From positions 35,810,283 through 35,874,282 of the forward strand of contig OU612066.1 in NCBI GenBank assembly GCA_914767715.1: a stretch of DNA of 64,000 bases. Reading direction: 5' to 3'. This stretch comes from Membranipora membranacea (Eukaryota; Bryozoa; Gymnolaemata; Cheilostomatida; Membraniporidae). Positions within the stretch are counted from its first letter, which is position 1. Every line of letters begins with the position of its first letter. The notes under the pieces were generated by a model. The model saw nothing but the letters and a program-made list of their open reading frames with translations, searched no databases and had not been told where the DNA came from. A program made the position numbers and the translations under genes. Positions 12,386-23,908 of this stretch are shown here, piece after piece.

Positions 12386-14416
12386 CTTGCGATAAAGGTA
12401 TTCTCTAAATTCTCAGAAAGTTTGATGGTTGTGATCCTTGATACAGTGATTCAGTGATTATCCCCTTAGTTGTTAGACAGTCTAGGTCGTTTTATATGTT
12501 CTCCACTTCTGAGCACTCACGTCTGCTTCTTCTATATTAATCAAGGCACTAATTTAGCTCGCTAAATGTTGATTGAGTCTAACAGATGGTTCTAACGTCT
12601 AATACAATTAAAATGTTTGATACTTACGCGCAGTACATAGCATGTACGCCTTATCAGTTTACAACGTTTTCTCTATGTAATGTATGACTAGAGTGAATCG
12701 GCTACCTAGTGTTATCTAGTGCTGATTATCTGTAGAATACCAGATGACATTTCCTCAAGTGGGAAATTATCACTGATATTGTATATGACCATTGCTATGA
12801 CATGTTTAAACAATTATATCGTAAAACTATGAAAAACAAACACTAGTGTACACTAAACTTAATGGGATATTGACGTCCAACAATATTCAAGGAAAAAAAT
12901 CCATAGTTTTACAATAAAATAAATGGTAGTATGGTGATGAAATTCTGTAACAGAATACGCCTCACCATTGAGGTTGTTAGCTCGCTTTAATCAAAAGAGC
13001 AAAAACCAGCTCGCAACTTCCTTCGTCTTAGTTTTGACCACAACAACTTTTAGCATGACGTTCAAACTTTGTTATGTCAATTACCTGATTACAATTCTTA
13101 GGAGAGTCATTTAAACTTATTCAAAGAAACTTTAGGGTCGTTATCTACCGAATATAATCAGCGGAATTTAATTTGAAGCTGATTAACCCTAGCGACCAGA
13201 TATCTAATTATTTATGACTATTATACTCTAATTTGGTATTTATTCACACCGATCTGATATCAATAGTTTCCCAATATCTCAAGTTTTCTAAGAACTGATA
13301 GAATGGCACGATTCTTCATCCATCCAGTCCACACTAACACAACCCCAGTCCTAACCGTGACTATATGTAATTGTAATGCAACTCCTCAACACTCCTTTCA
13401 TCTAATTTGATTCAATTTTTAGTTACCCAACAAAAGTAAAGCCTAAAATTTGTTCAAGAATATCTTAACAACATTATACTTTACCAACTCATTCACCGAG
13501 ACATTGATCAGTCACTCTAACTAATAATCATATATACGTAACGAACCGCTTGTCTTGCCTGAATTTTAACAAAACAACAAAACAAAAGCGAAATACGCAC
13601 TGCTGTGGGTCAAAAGCTTGGATGACTTGGCTTTTTTAAAAATTACCATATGAATGTCACTCATTTTTGTAATTACCTTTTCAAACTTCTTCTCTTGAGA
13701 GAAAAATTCGTTCTGTCAAGTGTAGTCAGTTTGAGTGCAGCCTGAATGCTTGCTCTACCAGAGAATGATGAGAATATCCGTGGAAGGACGATGATATGTA
13801 AGGTATATTATGGGAATCAGGAGAGCGGCCACTGTTGTGTACAGGTAGCTACCTGCTGTGTGTAGTGGAACCCAAGTATTTACACATGAGGGCCACAAGG
13901 ACTCATGTTGATGAGAAGTTATTAGCTGAAGTGGCATTTTAATTAAAGATGAAATTTTTTTATTGTTGATTAAAACTGAGAAATAAATTAAGTTTGCTGT
14001 AGTGTTTCATGCTCTCAAATAAATTATTAAAGCTGATGTCATAAATGTTGATGGAGTGGAGAAATGGTGCAATAAAACCTAGCATCAATAAATAAATAAT
14101 TTCTGGTCAAAAGACCATCAAGGTCAAAACAGGATTAAAAACTTATGACTGCATCAAAAATATCCATATTCGGTGCACAAAATGCTAAACTAAAAATAAA
14201 TAAGCATCACTATTCTTGCCAAGTTACTGCTTCTAAAAGCATCATCAGAAAGAATTCAAGGAATGATTAGAATAAAAAGGGAGAATAACTAAATCCCCAA
14301 GCCATCAATGAAAGTAAAAAAGGAATACCCATATATTAATTCATCTCATATTGTTCCGGCTTTGGTTGAGTTTGGGAGTCATCTCTCCTGCTGACTGCTG
14401 GTGTAAAGTGAAGCTT
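12386..14416. other. Intergenic, between two minus-strand genes
   Basis: Upstream of the LRR gene and downstream of the KSR-like gene. It is A+T-rich with no coding exon seen. A minus-strand AATAAA (TTTATT at 13959-13964 on the plus strand) about 450 nt past the KSR-like stop is a candidate poly(A) signal. An (AATA)n-like stretch lies near 14087-14100. Confidence 0.5.
13959..13964 (-). terminator. Candidate poly(A) signal of the KSR-like gene
   Basis: AATAAA on the minus strand, about 450 nt beyond the TAA stop at 14417. The placement is plausible but not unique, because the stretch is A+T-rich. Confidence 0.35.
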
Positions 14417-17400
14417 TTAAAATATAGGATTTGATACCATCTTGTTAATGCTATCAGGTTCTGATGAACTGAACCTGTTGTGCAGAGCCACCTACAGAAT
14501 AAAGAAGTTGAATGATTACTAACACGTCATACCGAAGCATTTGTGGACAAACCTATCTACCTATAGGTTTTTCCAAACTCCATGGTTACAAATCAAAACC
14601 AGCTTTGTCAACATAATATGGAGTTGTCTGTTCTAATGACAGTGGGAGATAATAATTATTTAAATAACGGTGGGAATTTGCCACCTTCATCTAACTACTG
14701 TGAATTGAGTATTAATAAATATGAGTTTTAAGCACTGGGTGCACTAGGTTTATCATACATAAAGTTTCTTTCACTCCCAGGGTACACTTTTTCAGGAAAC
14801 TAGTTTTGAGGAAGCTAGACTCCAGGGAGCGAGACTCAAGGGGACTAAACTTGTGGGAACTAGACCTGAGGGAGTTTCACTTTAGGGAGCTCGATTTATA
14901 CAAGCTAAATTCGAGGGAGTTGAACTTGAGGGAGCTACACTCAAGGGACCTAGATTTGATGGAGGTGGTCTGAGACTAGCCAGACCGAGGGAACGAGACT
15001 TATCATTGATTTGTTAATCTGAGTCTTACATCTTTCTTTTGTAGCTCTTTAATTATTTCATGTATATGAGATCTATGATGTGCAAGGTGAGCCCAGCAGC
15101 TCTCCATCAAACTCTACAAAAAAATGTATATAGCTTTATATAATACCAATAATATTATAAAATATTCGAGCATATAAATAACAGTATATTCTGCTGTAGC
15201 TGAATCACACTCAATTTAGCCGTTTAAAAGCTGAATGATGAAAAGAGTAGAGGCAAATGTATTTGACACTATTAATTTTGATATCACTTGTACTAATGAA
15301 ATACTTGCTCAACTTTGTTCGAATTGATTTCAGCATTAGAAATAAATAGCCCAGCATACCTTGAGCGTCTGGGGACAGGCAAGCCTATCTGTTGATGGTC
15401 GTCTGCCGTTAGATACTTGTAAGACTAAAGCCTCCAAAGGTATATTCTCATAGGGTCGGGTGCCTGAGAGAAGCTCGTGTAATAATACTCTGTCAAACAA
15501 ACACAATCATTACATTATACAGATAGTTCTTAATTATACAAACGAAATGCAGAGTTGCGAACACATGATACATTAACAGGCGATTCATTCTTCATGCTAC
15601 GAGCATAAAAATGTCTAACATGATATCAACGGTAAATAAAATTATGTACACTTCTATTCGGCATTTTTACTATTCGTGCTTTCAATCCACAATTTTACAG
15701 CTAATTTCTTTTTCATAGCTGCAGAACAGCGAAAAACAGGCGATGAGATGGTGACAAAATATTAGGCTCGCTAGAATGGAATGTGAGGTTGTGCCAAAAA
15801 TAAATCACAATGGAGATATGACAAAGCAGGATTTATGGATAAGGATATGGGACAATCTGAGTTCGGGTTGTCTGCGCAATTGTTATACTGGCAGTGCAAC
15901 AATTATACAATCCGAAAGTGTATTTTTATCCTCAAGAGTAGTATCATACCTCGTAGATGATTATGATGAGAACTTACCCGAATGCATATATATCAGTCTG
16001 TGTGGTGTGAGGAAGACTTGGATCAGACTGTGGTGATGATATTAGGTAAGTCAGTAGTTCAGGTGCTAAGTACGCTAAATGGGTTCGGTTATTGTCTCCT
16101 CCTGATTTAACTACTGTAAAACAAAGAGTAAAAAGGGTTGAACTGTGAATAAAATTCTCAAAATAAATATTCGCTTGAGCCAAAGACTTAAAATTAAGTC
16201 TATTGAGTCTATGGTTTGAGGTCAACAAGTTATTTTTAATTTGCTTTAATTATAAACTTTTAGAAAACCTCAATAAATAAATAAATAAATAAATAGATTA
16301 TAACGTTGGTGTGGGTTTCTTCCATGAGTCTATTTGAATTTGTATTTGTGAATTTTCATGGTATTGAGATGGATTGTACTCAAAACATCTTATTTGCTAA
16401 ATACGCTAGCACAGACAAGACAACATTCACTATAGAAAGTTATTAAGATTCCTATTGGCTAAGATCAAAATGTCACTGCCAATGGGCGATTAATACCTGT
16501 ATTCAGTTTTGGCAGCTTGCTGCAACCACACAGTTCAGAAGGTCCTCTATTGCCTCACGTCTAGGATGCATTCTAGATTCTAGGATGTATGGCACCCTCT
16601 GTACGAGGATTTAGAGCACCTTGCGATCCTCTTAAGGGTCAGCCCGACCTCTAGTTTTTTTATCAGGCCTTAGGCTTTGATCAACCTATGTGTGTACATG
16701 TAATTTCCAAATCCCCAAGAGAAGACAAAAGCTCATGTCATCGGACAGGGACCTATTATATAATGGATTCCCTAAAAGCTATTCTTGCTGCATGTCCCTT
16801 ATGAATTCCATTGGGCAACTCAACATGCTGTTCAGTTATAGTATTCAGTTTTACTAGTGCCTATGGGTCCTGTGCAGATATTACAAGTTCACCTGGAGGG
16901 TCCCATCAAAGATTTTCTAATCACAAACCTTTTTGCATATTGCTGAAATTGATCACTGAGAGTGTTGCTTTCTGTTTTTCCACGTATACATTTTTGCTTG
17001 TGAGATGTTTGTAGACTATTTTCTTTGCATGTAGGTAGGCCAGAGCTTGGGACACTTGATGAGCCAGACTCATTCTCACTGCTAGAGATACCCGTTCTCG
17101 GGTTATATGTAGCTTGTCACTTAAAGAAGATCCAGTGCATATGCTGTAAATAGAAGATGATACTATAATATGTATGGGTAATACGAAAATGATGAAAAGT
17201 TACAAAGTTTATTGTGAGTGAGGTATTTTGACATAAGTCAGAAGGGCCTGGTTTCCCCCTCCCGGCTTACATTTTTAAGAGCCATTGGAAAGACAACTCT
17301 GGTTATTTTTCTAATAATGGTTTTAAGGCCTATTTTCCACGTTGCCTTCTTGGGCATGCAGTCCAATTACAATCAATTACATACTGTCATAGTTGAGCGA

Positions 17401-20400
17401 TATGCCAAGTCACTATATCGAGAAAAGAAACCCTGCTGCAGCCATCCAAAATGTACACCAGAATGAACCGATGTGATACTAGGCTACCTTTCACATGTTA
17501 TTCTGAGACAGCGGTCATGAGCCGTCACATTATTGATTGAATATGTATGAGGCTGACAATCATGTAAGGTGATGTTGGAGGTCATGACCATCAGGGTGAA
17601 CATAAATTCAATCTACTCATTATCTTTGCTAATGGCATAGCGACGAGAAGAGCGTCTTAGATGGAATCAAATCAATAGTGCAAGTGTCGCGTTATAATAA
17701 ATTGACAAATCAAGTTCAGCGTTTTTTCCTATGTGGCTCAAAAAAATCACACACACAGGGTAGAAACTCCCTCAAGAATAAGTTTACGATCCACAACCTA
17801 ACTTATAAACTGCAGGCTGAGGAAATCGGTCAAAATGGCAAAACTTTTGCGAATAAAATTATGGGGTTTGTTGATTTCAAAGCCGTGAAGCTTTTTGACG
17901 CACTCAACACATAAATTTCACCAATTTCCTTTGCAAGTACGATAAAAATTCAAAAACAAAGCACCTATTGATAAACTCTGTTTAGAGATCAGAACGCCCA
18001 CACACTATGCTGATGCTGCTTCAAATCCCATCATAATACTATCATATTTATACAATACTCTCATTGCTGGTATAGTAAAGAGAAACGGGTCATTATTGAT
18101 CAGTTTCCGTGATGTGTTTACTGCCGCCCGAGTTCTGGGGATCGAATGAATATAAATATATAATGTCGTGAGGTGAAAATTGAGGCGGTCGAGGTTCTGT
18201 GGTACTAAATGAGTTTTGACACTTGGGGCGAAGCTGAATGAGAGACCACAGTTGCGTGCTGAAATGAGATAGTGTTATTTAATTGTTTACTTTGGTAAAG
18301 CACTGCACTGTTAGGTTAGAATGTCCCAAAGTTTGTTCTTATGTGTAGGTGAGACTGATGAATCCAGCTCTTGATAAGCAGGCCTGTGGACTGTGGTTAG
18401 CTTGTTGATAAGCTCTGCATGTAACATTTCAGGTCAGATCCTCACCAAGACAATCTCAGAATGGGATAAACTTACGAACCCATCGATAACGACCTCTCAG
18501 CTCGGATGCTCTCCAGGTATCGAGCAAAAAATCTGTCTTGCAAAATATGATTTCTTATGGGATGTCTAAATTCTAGATGGAGTAGTCTGCCCTAAAAAGT
18601 TCTGCTAGGTACTGATCAAAGCGGCATCACTCAATAAAATCTTTTTTTGTTACGAAAAAGACTGCTCGGGAGTAGGACTTTTTTCAATCAATTTCTTTAT
18701 TTTCAAGTTCCGTTAAGTTGTTATTATTTGCTTCTATAGTGTAAGGTTTCTCCATATCTCTTTACTACCATACAGAAGTCTCAGAATAAGTTCCAGGACC
18801 TGTGTCGCCGGTCCATATCAAAACCCTGGACCTTATGATGATAGTTTGGCGATGCTAAACTAGCAGACATTAACGCCAATTAAACCAAATATGGTGTCCC
18901 ACATCTTTAACAGATACTGTAAACAGGACTTCCTCATCACCAGCGATCCGGGTCCTGTTATCGTATCTAATCTATAAATGTCAGACTTAATTTCGTCACA
19001 CTGAGCTCTCACCTCGTAACCAAGGTTAGATTCCCCTTCGCTGTACAGACTCCCATGAATAGTACGATATTCTCGTGCCTTACTCGACTCATCTGCTTTA
19101 CATCCTCCCAGAATGCATCGGACACCGTCTCCTGCTCACCTTCATATGTCTGTATAATACACACAATGGTTTACAACTTGTGGCAGCAGGCATATTATTC
19201 AAGCAGCTTGGCTTCATCTCTACTCAGTACACTTATGCTGCAAAGCCGAGTTCAAAACCGGTAGAACAAGTTGTGGTTGTACTCTATAAGGCCCATGCAG
19301 GATTGTCCGCATTAAAGCTAACTCAACACCTGCATTATAGATTTGCTGATGCACAGACTTTACCAAATACACTGGGGAATAATTTGATGGTGTCAGTCGG
19401 CAAACATGTTATCGCTGATGACATCCTAACGCTTCCAGTTCTAGAAGAATACTCCGGACATTATCCAATGTATTTTTGGTCTCCGTATATTCCAGAGGGG
19501 ATTCTTGGAACTTGGTCCCATATGTATTTTTGGCCTACGCTTCGACCAATTTCCCTAATAAGATTCCCTTGTTCAACATGTGAGGCAATGATCTATGAAT
19601 GTATTATCAAGGAGTAAAAGGTATTACCTGAATCATAACTTGGCCATGCCATCTCCCACGATATATATTGCCAAATCGCCAGTGTCCAATCAGCTCGTCT
19701 CTATCTATATTCTCATGGGGGATGGTAAATTCATCTACATTCTTCCAACTCTTGCTACTACCAATGAGAAAATCGTTGTCACATATCCAAATTCCAACAA
19801 TTCCTGATTTTCAAATTTTCTTCAGTTATTCAACTTTAAATGTATACCTGGTCTAATAATGAATTGATGTCAGATCCACAGCAATTCACAGTAGTTGTTA
19901 CCATGAATTAAATCCAAACCAATTCCAATAAGCACTTGCTCAAACTCATGAGTTGAAATCGTTTTGATAGAATTCACCTATGCAAACAATAATATTAAAT
20001 CCACATATTACATATCATGGTGGTTGAGAAAACCTCGCTCTTGTAAACTACCCACTAGAACATCTTCCTAGTGGATTGGCTATCAATTCCTATGTAATAT
20101 TTATAACTCATCTTACACAGACTGATTCTCATTTTCTTGTGTGCCAAATACATCATCACTGTCATCTACAAACAAACATATCTGAGTATAGAACCAAAAG
20201 AAACCAATCCTTTGACGAGATGGTTCTTTGCCACCCTCAAAATAAATAAGGATAACTCATGACGGCTAAGAATCACTCCTCGATCCCCAAGGCTAAATCA
20301 GTCGCAGGGCTCATTTGTCACTTTGTTATGGAATAAGGTTTGTGTTGTCCGGTTTTATCAAAAGTTGAAATCTTACCGTATTCAAAGTGGTAGCCGATAG

Positions 20401-23400
20401 GCGGCCAGGTGTCTGCCAGGTGAGACTTGCTTGATTCTGATTTGCTCTGTCTCTTAGTTGTGCTGGCCGCTCCCAGAGGACAGCTGATGGTGGAGGCTAG
20501 AGGAGCATGTCGAGATGTCGGAGAGCCTGGCTGTAGCGCCACCATCTCCACTACGAGTGCAGGTGAAGATATTGACTGTTTCTGGTGTGATTTTGTGATC
20601 TGTGAGCCGGCATGAAGGCTGCTAGTAGTTAGACCGGAGGAAGCACACGGGGTGGGTTTGTGTATTCTGTGCAGTTTCTCATGTAAGCGTTTAGTCATGA
20701 GAGTTGACTGTGCCGGTGTTTGCAGTGTAGTCTGGGCTGATTGTATTATAATCTCAGGTGGAAGAGAGGGCCTGGCTAAAGGAGCAGCCACTCTGTGATG
20801 TGATTGGCTGCTGGACGGGTGTAGCTTTGCGAAAGATGTAGTTACAGGGGATTCTGGGCACAGCCCGCTATCCTCTGAGGATACACTGGTTGGCCGATCT
20901 GACTCGTCTAAACTGTTTTTACGGCTTGCACGTTTGTTTGGACTGATCCATTTGAAGAATCGAGTCATGGATTGTCCAAATGCCGCTATAGGACTTATAG
21001 GAGGTGATGTCAGAGGGGGCGGAGGAGATAACACCGGAGTCTGACATGTCTGTAGTAACTTCGACCAGTGAGCCTCATCTGTAAATAGAATATCACAAAA
21101 TCATCAATACAAAATCTTGACACTAAAGCTAAGACGCATCGCCTACCTAGATTCATAAAAGGATAAAGTGGTCGGGAATAATGCTCTCTGTGTTTTCAGA
21201 CTAAATGTTGGTGCACCTGTATAGCGGAACATCCTGATTTTATAAAGGTGTAGTATTGATGGTACTGTGCAAAGGACCTCAACCCAGTCCATACTGGGCA
21301 AGTTGCACAGCCCACTCAGCTTTCTCCTAGGTGCAGACGCCATGCATGGGATACTCATATTGTCTATATCACACTGAGATGTGTCGTCCTAATGTGTCGC
21401 TGAGGAGCAGCTTGACAGAGTTTTCAATTATTGTTTACTTGCTTAATTAATGATTTGTGGAGTAGGTCTATAGTTCTCAGCAGTGTGCAGACTTGACAGA
21501 GCGACTTAATCAATAGAAATACAGACCAGAACACATCTGTAGGTTGAAGCATAGTTTTTGGACGACTACCCTGGACTGGAGATGTATATCCGAATACAAA
21601 GTGCATAGACTGTGACGTGCTGATGTTACAGTTAAAAGTTTGATGTCTATTCTCAGTGGTGTTTGATTATTCACACTCATGAGTACACAATGTATGTGAA
21701 AAGCTGATGTTAGTAACATAGTGAGCTTAGAAATATCCCCTGGAGACCTACACTACAGGAGCTGATATGCGCACCTTGATTTTATTGACCTGCTGGAATT
21801 AAATATCCAGAGGCCTATGAAATACCTGAATTGAGTTTAGGGTTAAATTACTTCGAGTGTTTTGGGATGGGGATAACCTTTGATTGCCAGGTAAAATATC
21901 TCGCTTACAGCTAAAGATGAAGTTGTGAACAAAGACCAGTTGAATTCCATAGAGCTGATATTTGACATTGAGCCGAAATGGGGAAAGGGGGGGGGGGGAG
22001 GGGTGGCACTCACCTGATCGACCTTTTCTACATTTCTCCATGTGGTGTTTTCGTCTCTTCTGTCCTTTTCTGAAAATAATAATATCATTTATGGGTGTTT
22101 TCTAAATAAAATTCTTTGATAAAGAATCAAAGTTCATAACAGGTTACTGTGGTGTAGATTGTAGTGCAGGTATAACCAAGGAATGTCAATGCCTCCTCTG
22201 GTTGGTAGCGAAACGCTGGGCAAAGACCTGGTTTAAACCGAGTAAAGATTTCTGGATGTTTGCCATAAATCAAGATTAAATATTTCAAATCAAAGGCTTT
22301 GGCTCCGTTTGATCTAATAAGTTATATGGCTACGGGTGTGAACCGAGCACAAACATGACTTTTGGAGGTTATTAAATATTCCTGTTTGTAGCCAAAATAT
22401 CAAAAAACTCAATCTCACTGAATCCAGGGATCAACGGAGGCCACGGGTAAACATGACAAGTAAACTGCACATAGGCAGAAGGAGAGACATCTCATGTATT
22501 GATGGTACTAGGCCGGTGCAGTGGACACAGGCACAGCGACCCTCCAAATGGGCTATATTATCGTGATTTATAAACCAATCATTCCAACTATTTTTAGTAT
22601 AACTGCGTCATGAAGACAATCGTTTGAAGGGAATGGATAACAAACAAACCCCACACGAAGAAGATATGCTTCCAGCAAACATCATTATTTGGTTTTCTTG
22701 ATGGAAATGGAGGAGAATTAGATAACATGACCCAAAACTTCCCATCTTAGGGCCTATGTTGTTGAGATCTGAACAGGACACATGCAAAACTCCTGCAGGT
22801 GCTTTGCACTGCAACCGCAAGAGACTTGTACCAAGCTCTTGGAATCTTGCGGTTGATGGTTGCATTAGATTTCAATCTTGTTGCTTGTTTGCTGTATGAT
22901 TAGTTTTCATGACATTATCCCCACAAAATCCCAGTCCCAGGTCAGAAGTCTGAGAATGTAGTGTGAGCCTCCACACCCCCCCCCCCCCCCGTCCGACAGC
23001 CCCCAGCTGAGAATGGTGCTGCAGGATTAGCAAAACACTTGAGGCTTTTAAGACTATTATGACTTTTCATGGTCCTGGAGTTGCGTAGCTAACTGCCTCA
23101 CCCAACACCTTGCAACTTATTGTTTATTTTATCTGAGTACTATCATAGAATTCTAGGAAGAAACCACCACAACTACGGTATTATTACACTTTTGAATGCT
23201 TCTCAGTACAGTTACACCAAGAAGTGCCATCCTTCTCTTCCATAAAGTCAAAACAACAATATATCACCCAAATAAAGGAGACTTTTCCAGACACATATTA
23301 TAAATGACTGTATGATATTAAAAAAAATATTTGATTTGGATGCGATGTCACTGCGTATAAAAATAGTTTCTCAGACTGCCAAATCAGGGTTATCTCAGCA

Positions 23401-23904
23401 TACTGGTATTTGTATGCTCGTTTTGACACCGAGCTCTGGCATAACAATGATCTTAGATGTCTGCATCTACATGATGACATCACTATATGAATGGGCAGAA
23501 CCTCATCCCCAGCAAAGTGCCACAAACATGTCGAGCGGTGCAGCTGGTATACACAGGCGACAACACTCCTCTGACATCACATACGCAGCGCAAGTCTCAC
23601 CAAACAAGCCATATTAATATCATATCTATCACTTAGGAATTACATAAATAAGTTTTCTGTGTCTTCTTCCTGACTTTGGTTAGTCTCAACAAGGAGTAAT
23701 AATCTTTTACCCCTTGGTCTCAAACCTCTCAACTCCCAAAAGTTACAAAGCGACAACATACCTGTGATCGTTATTGAGATGCATAAGACTGCTGTTGTCG
23801 CTGCACAGCGAGCAAGACGATGTGCTTGTAGATAGTCCACTGCTAGGCCGCGGGGAAGACAGCATGTTTCTCTCCAAACACTTTGTAGGTGATAGGTTTG
23901 TCAT
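14417..23904 (-). CDS. KSR-like pseudokinase (RAF/KSR family), 617 aa or longer, ten exons
   Basis: Coding exons in transcript order are 23904(or 23908)-23762, 22069-22014, 21078-20377, 19803-19628, 19149-19013, 17143-16929, 16113-15978, 15489-15360, 15113-15030 and 14491-14417. All phases join, giving 1854 nt from the Met at 23904. Residues 1-300 are Ser/Pro-rich and basic. The kinase-like domain starts near 320. ELIGHWRFGNIYRGRWHGQV (337-356) matches the KSR P-loop and RWHG signature, and VRHENIVLFMGVC, AYLHAKKIV, AYLAPELL and TDIYAFG follow in KSR order. Catalytic residues are missing: VAIK reads VMIQ (Q359), the alpha-C Glu is Asp375, HRD/HKD reads YKH (H451) and DFG reads NFS (470-472), while Asn456 and APE (493-495) remain. 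The C-terminal RFSSSEP (599-605) looks like a RAF-type 14-3-3 site. KSR proteins scaffold RAF-MEK-ERK and activate RAF allosterically. I did not find CA1/SAM or C1 exons; the Met may be internal, with more exons upstream. Confidence 0.88.
14781..14975 (+). pseudogene. Thirteen 15-nt units reading as a pentapeptide-repeat relic
   Basis: Within the last intron of the KSR-like gene, on the opposite strand, exactly 13 consecutive 15-nt units translate as G-[A/T/V]-x-[L/F]-x: GTLFQ, ETSFE, EARLQ, GARLK, GTKLV, GTRPE, GVSL-stop, GARFI, QAKFE, GVELE, GATLK, GPRFD, GGGLR. The fourth residue is Leu or Phe in 12 of 13, and the second is mostly small (A/T/V). That is the A(D/N)LXX logic of pentapeptide-repeat (PF00805) beta-helices. 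The Leu/Phe codons vary (CTT, TTT, CTC, TTC, CTG), as expected from selection on protein. An in-frame TAG at 14883-14885 and the lack of a start or flanking exon make it a relic at best. The alternative is a degenerate 15-bp minisatellite that mimics the motif. Confidence 0.5.
16272..16296. repeat. (AAAT)n microsatellite
   Basis: About six AAAT/AATA units in the intron between the HRD-region and APE-region exons of the KSR-like gene. Confidence 0.85.
21979..22007. repeat. Poly-G tract beside a splice donor
   Basis: A long G run on the plus strand, hence a C run in the KSR-like pre-mRNA, begins a few bases after the donor of exon 22069-22014 (CAG|GTGAGT). It could act as a splicing modifier or be slippage-prone noise. 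Confidence 0.7.
22975..22992. repeat. Poly-C tract
   Basis: A run of about 16 C residues on the plus strand, in the intron between KSR-like exons 23762 and 22069. Likely length-polymorphic. Confidence 0.8.
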
Positions 23905-23908
23905 ATCT

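Noticed and set aside
19075-19617. A 180-codon plus-strand open frame
   Set aside because: It runs antisense to the KSR-like exons at 19013-19149 and beyond, has no family resemblance, and no splice partners. It is a shadow of the minus-strand gene.
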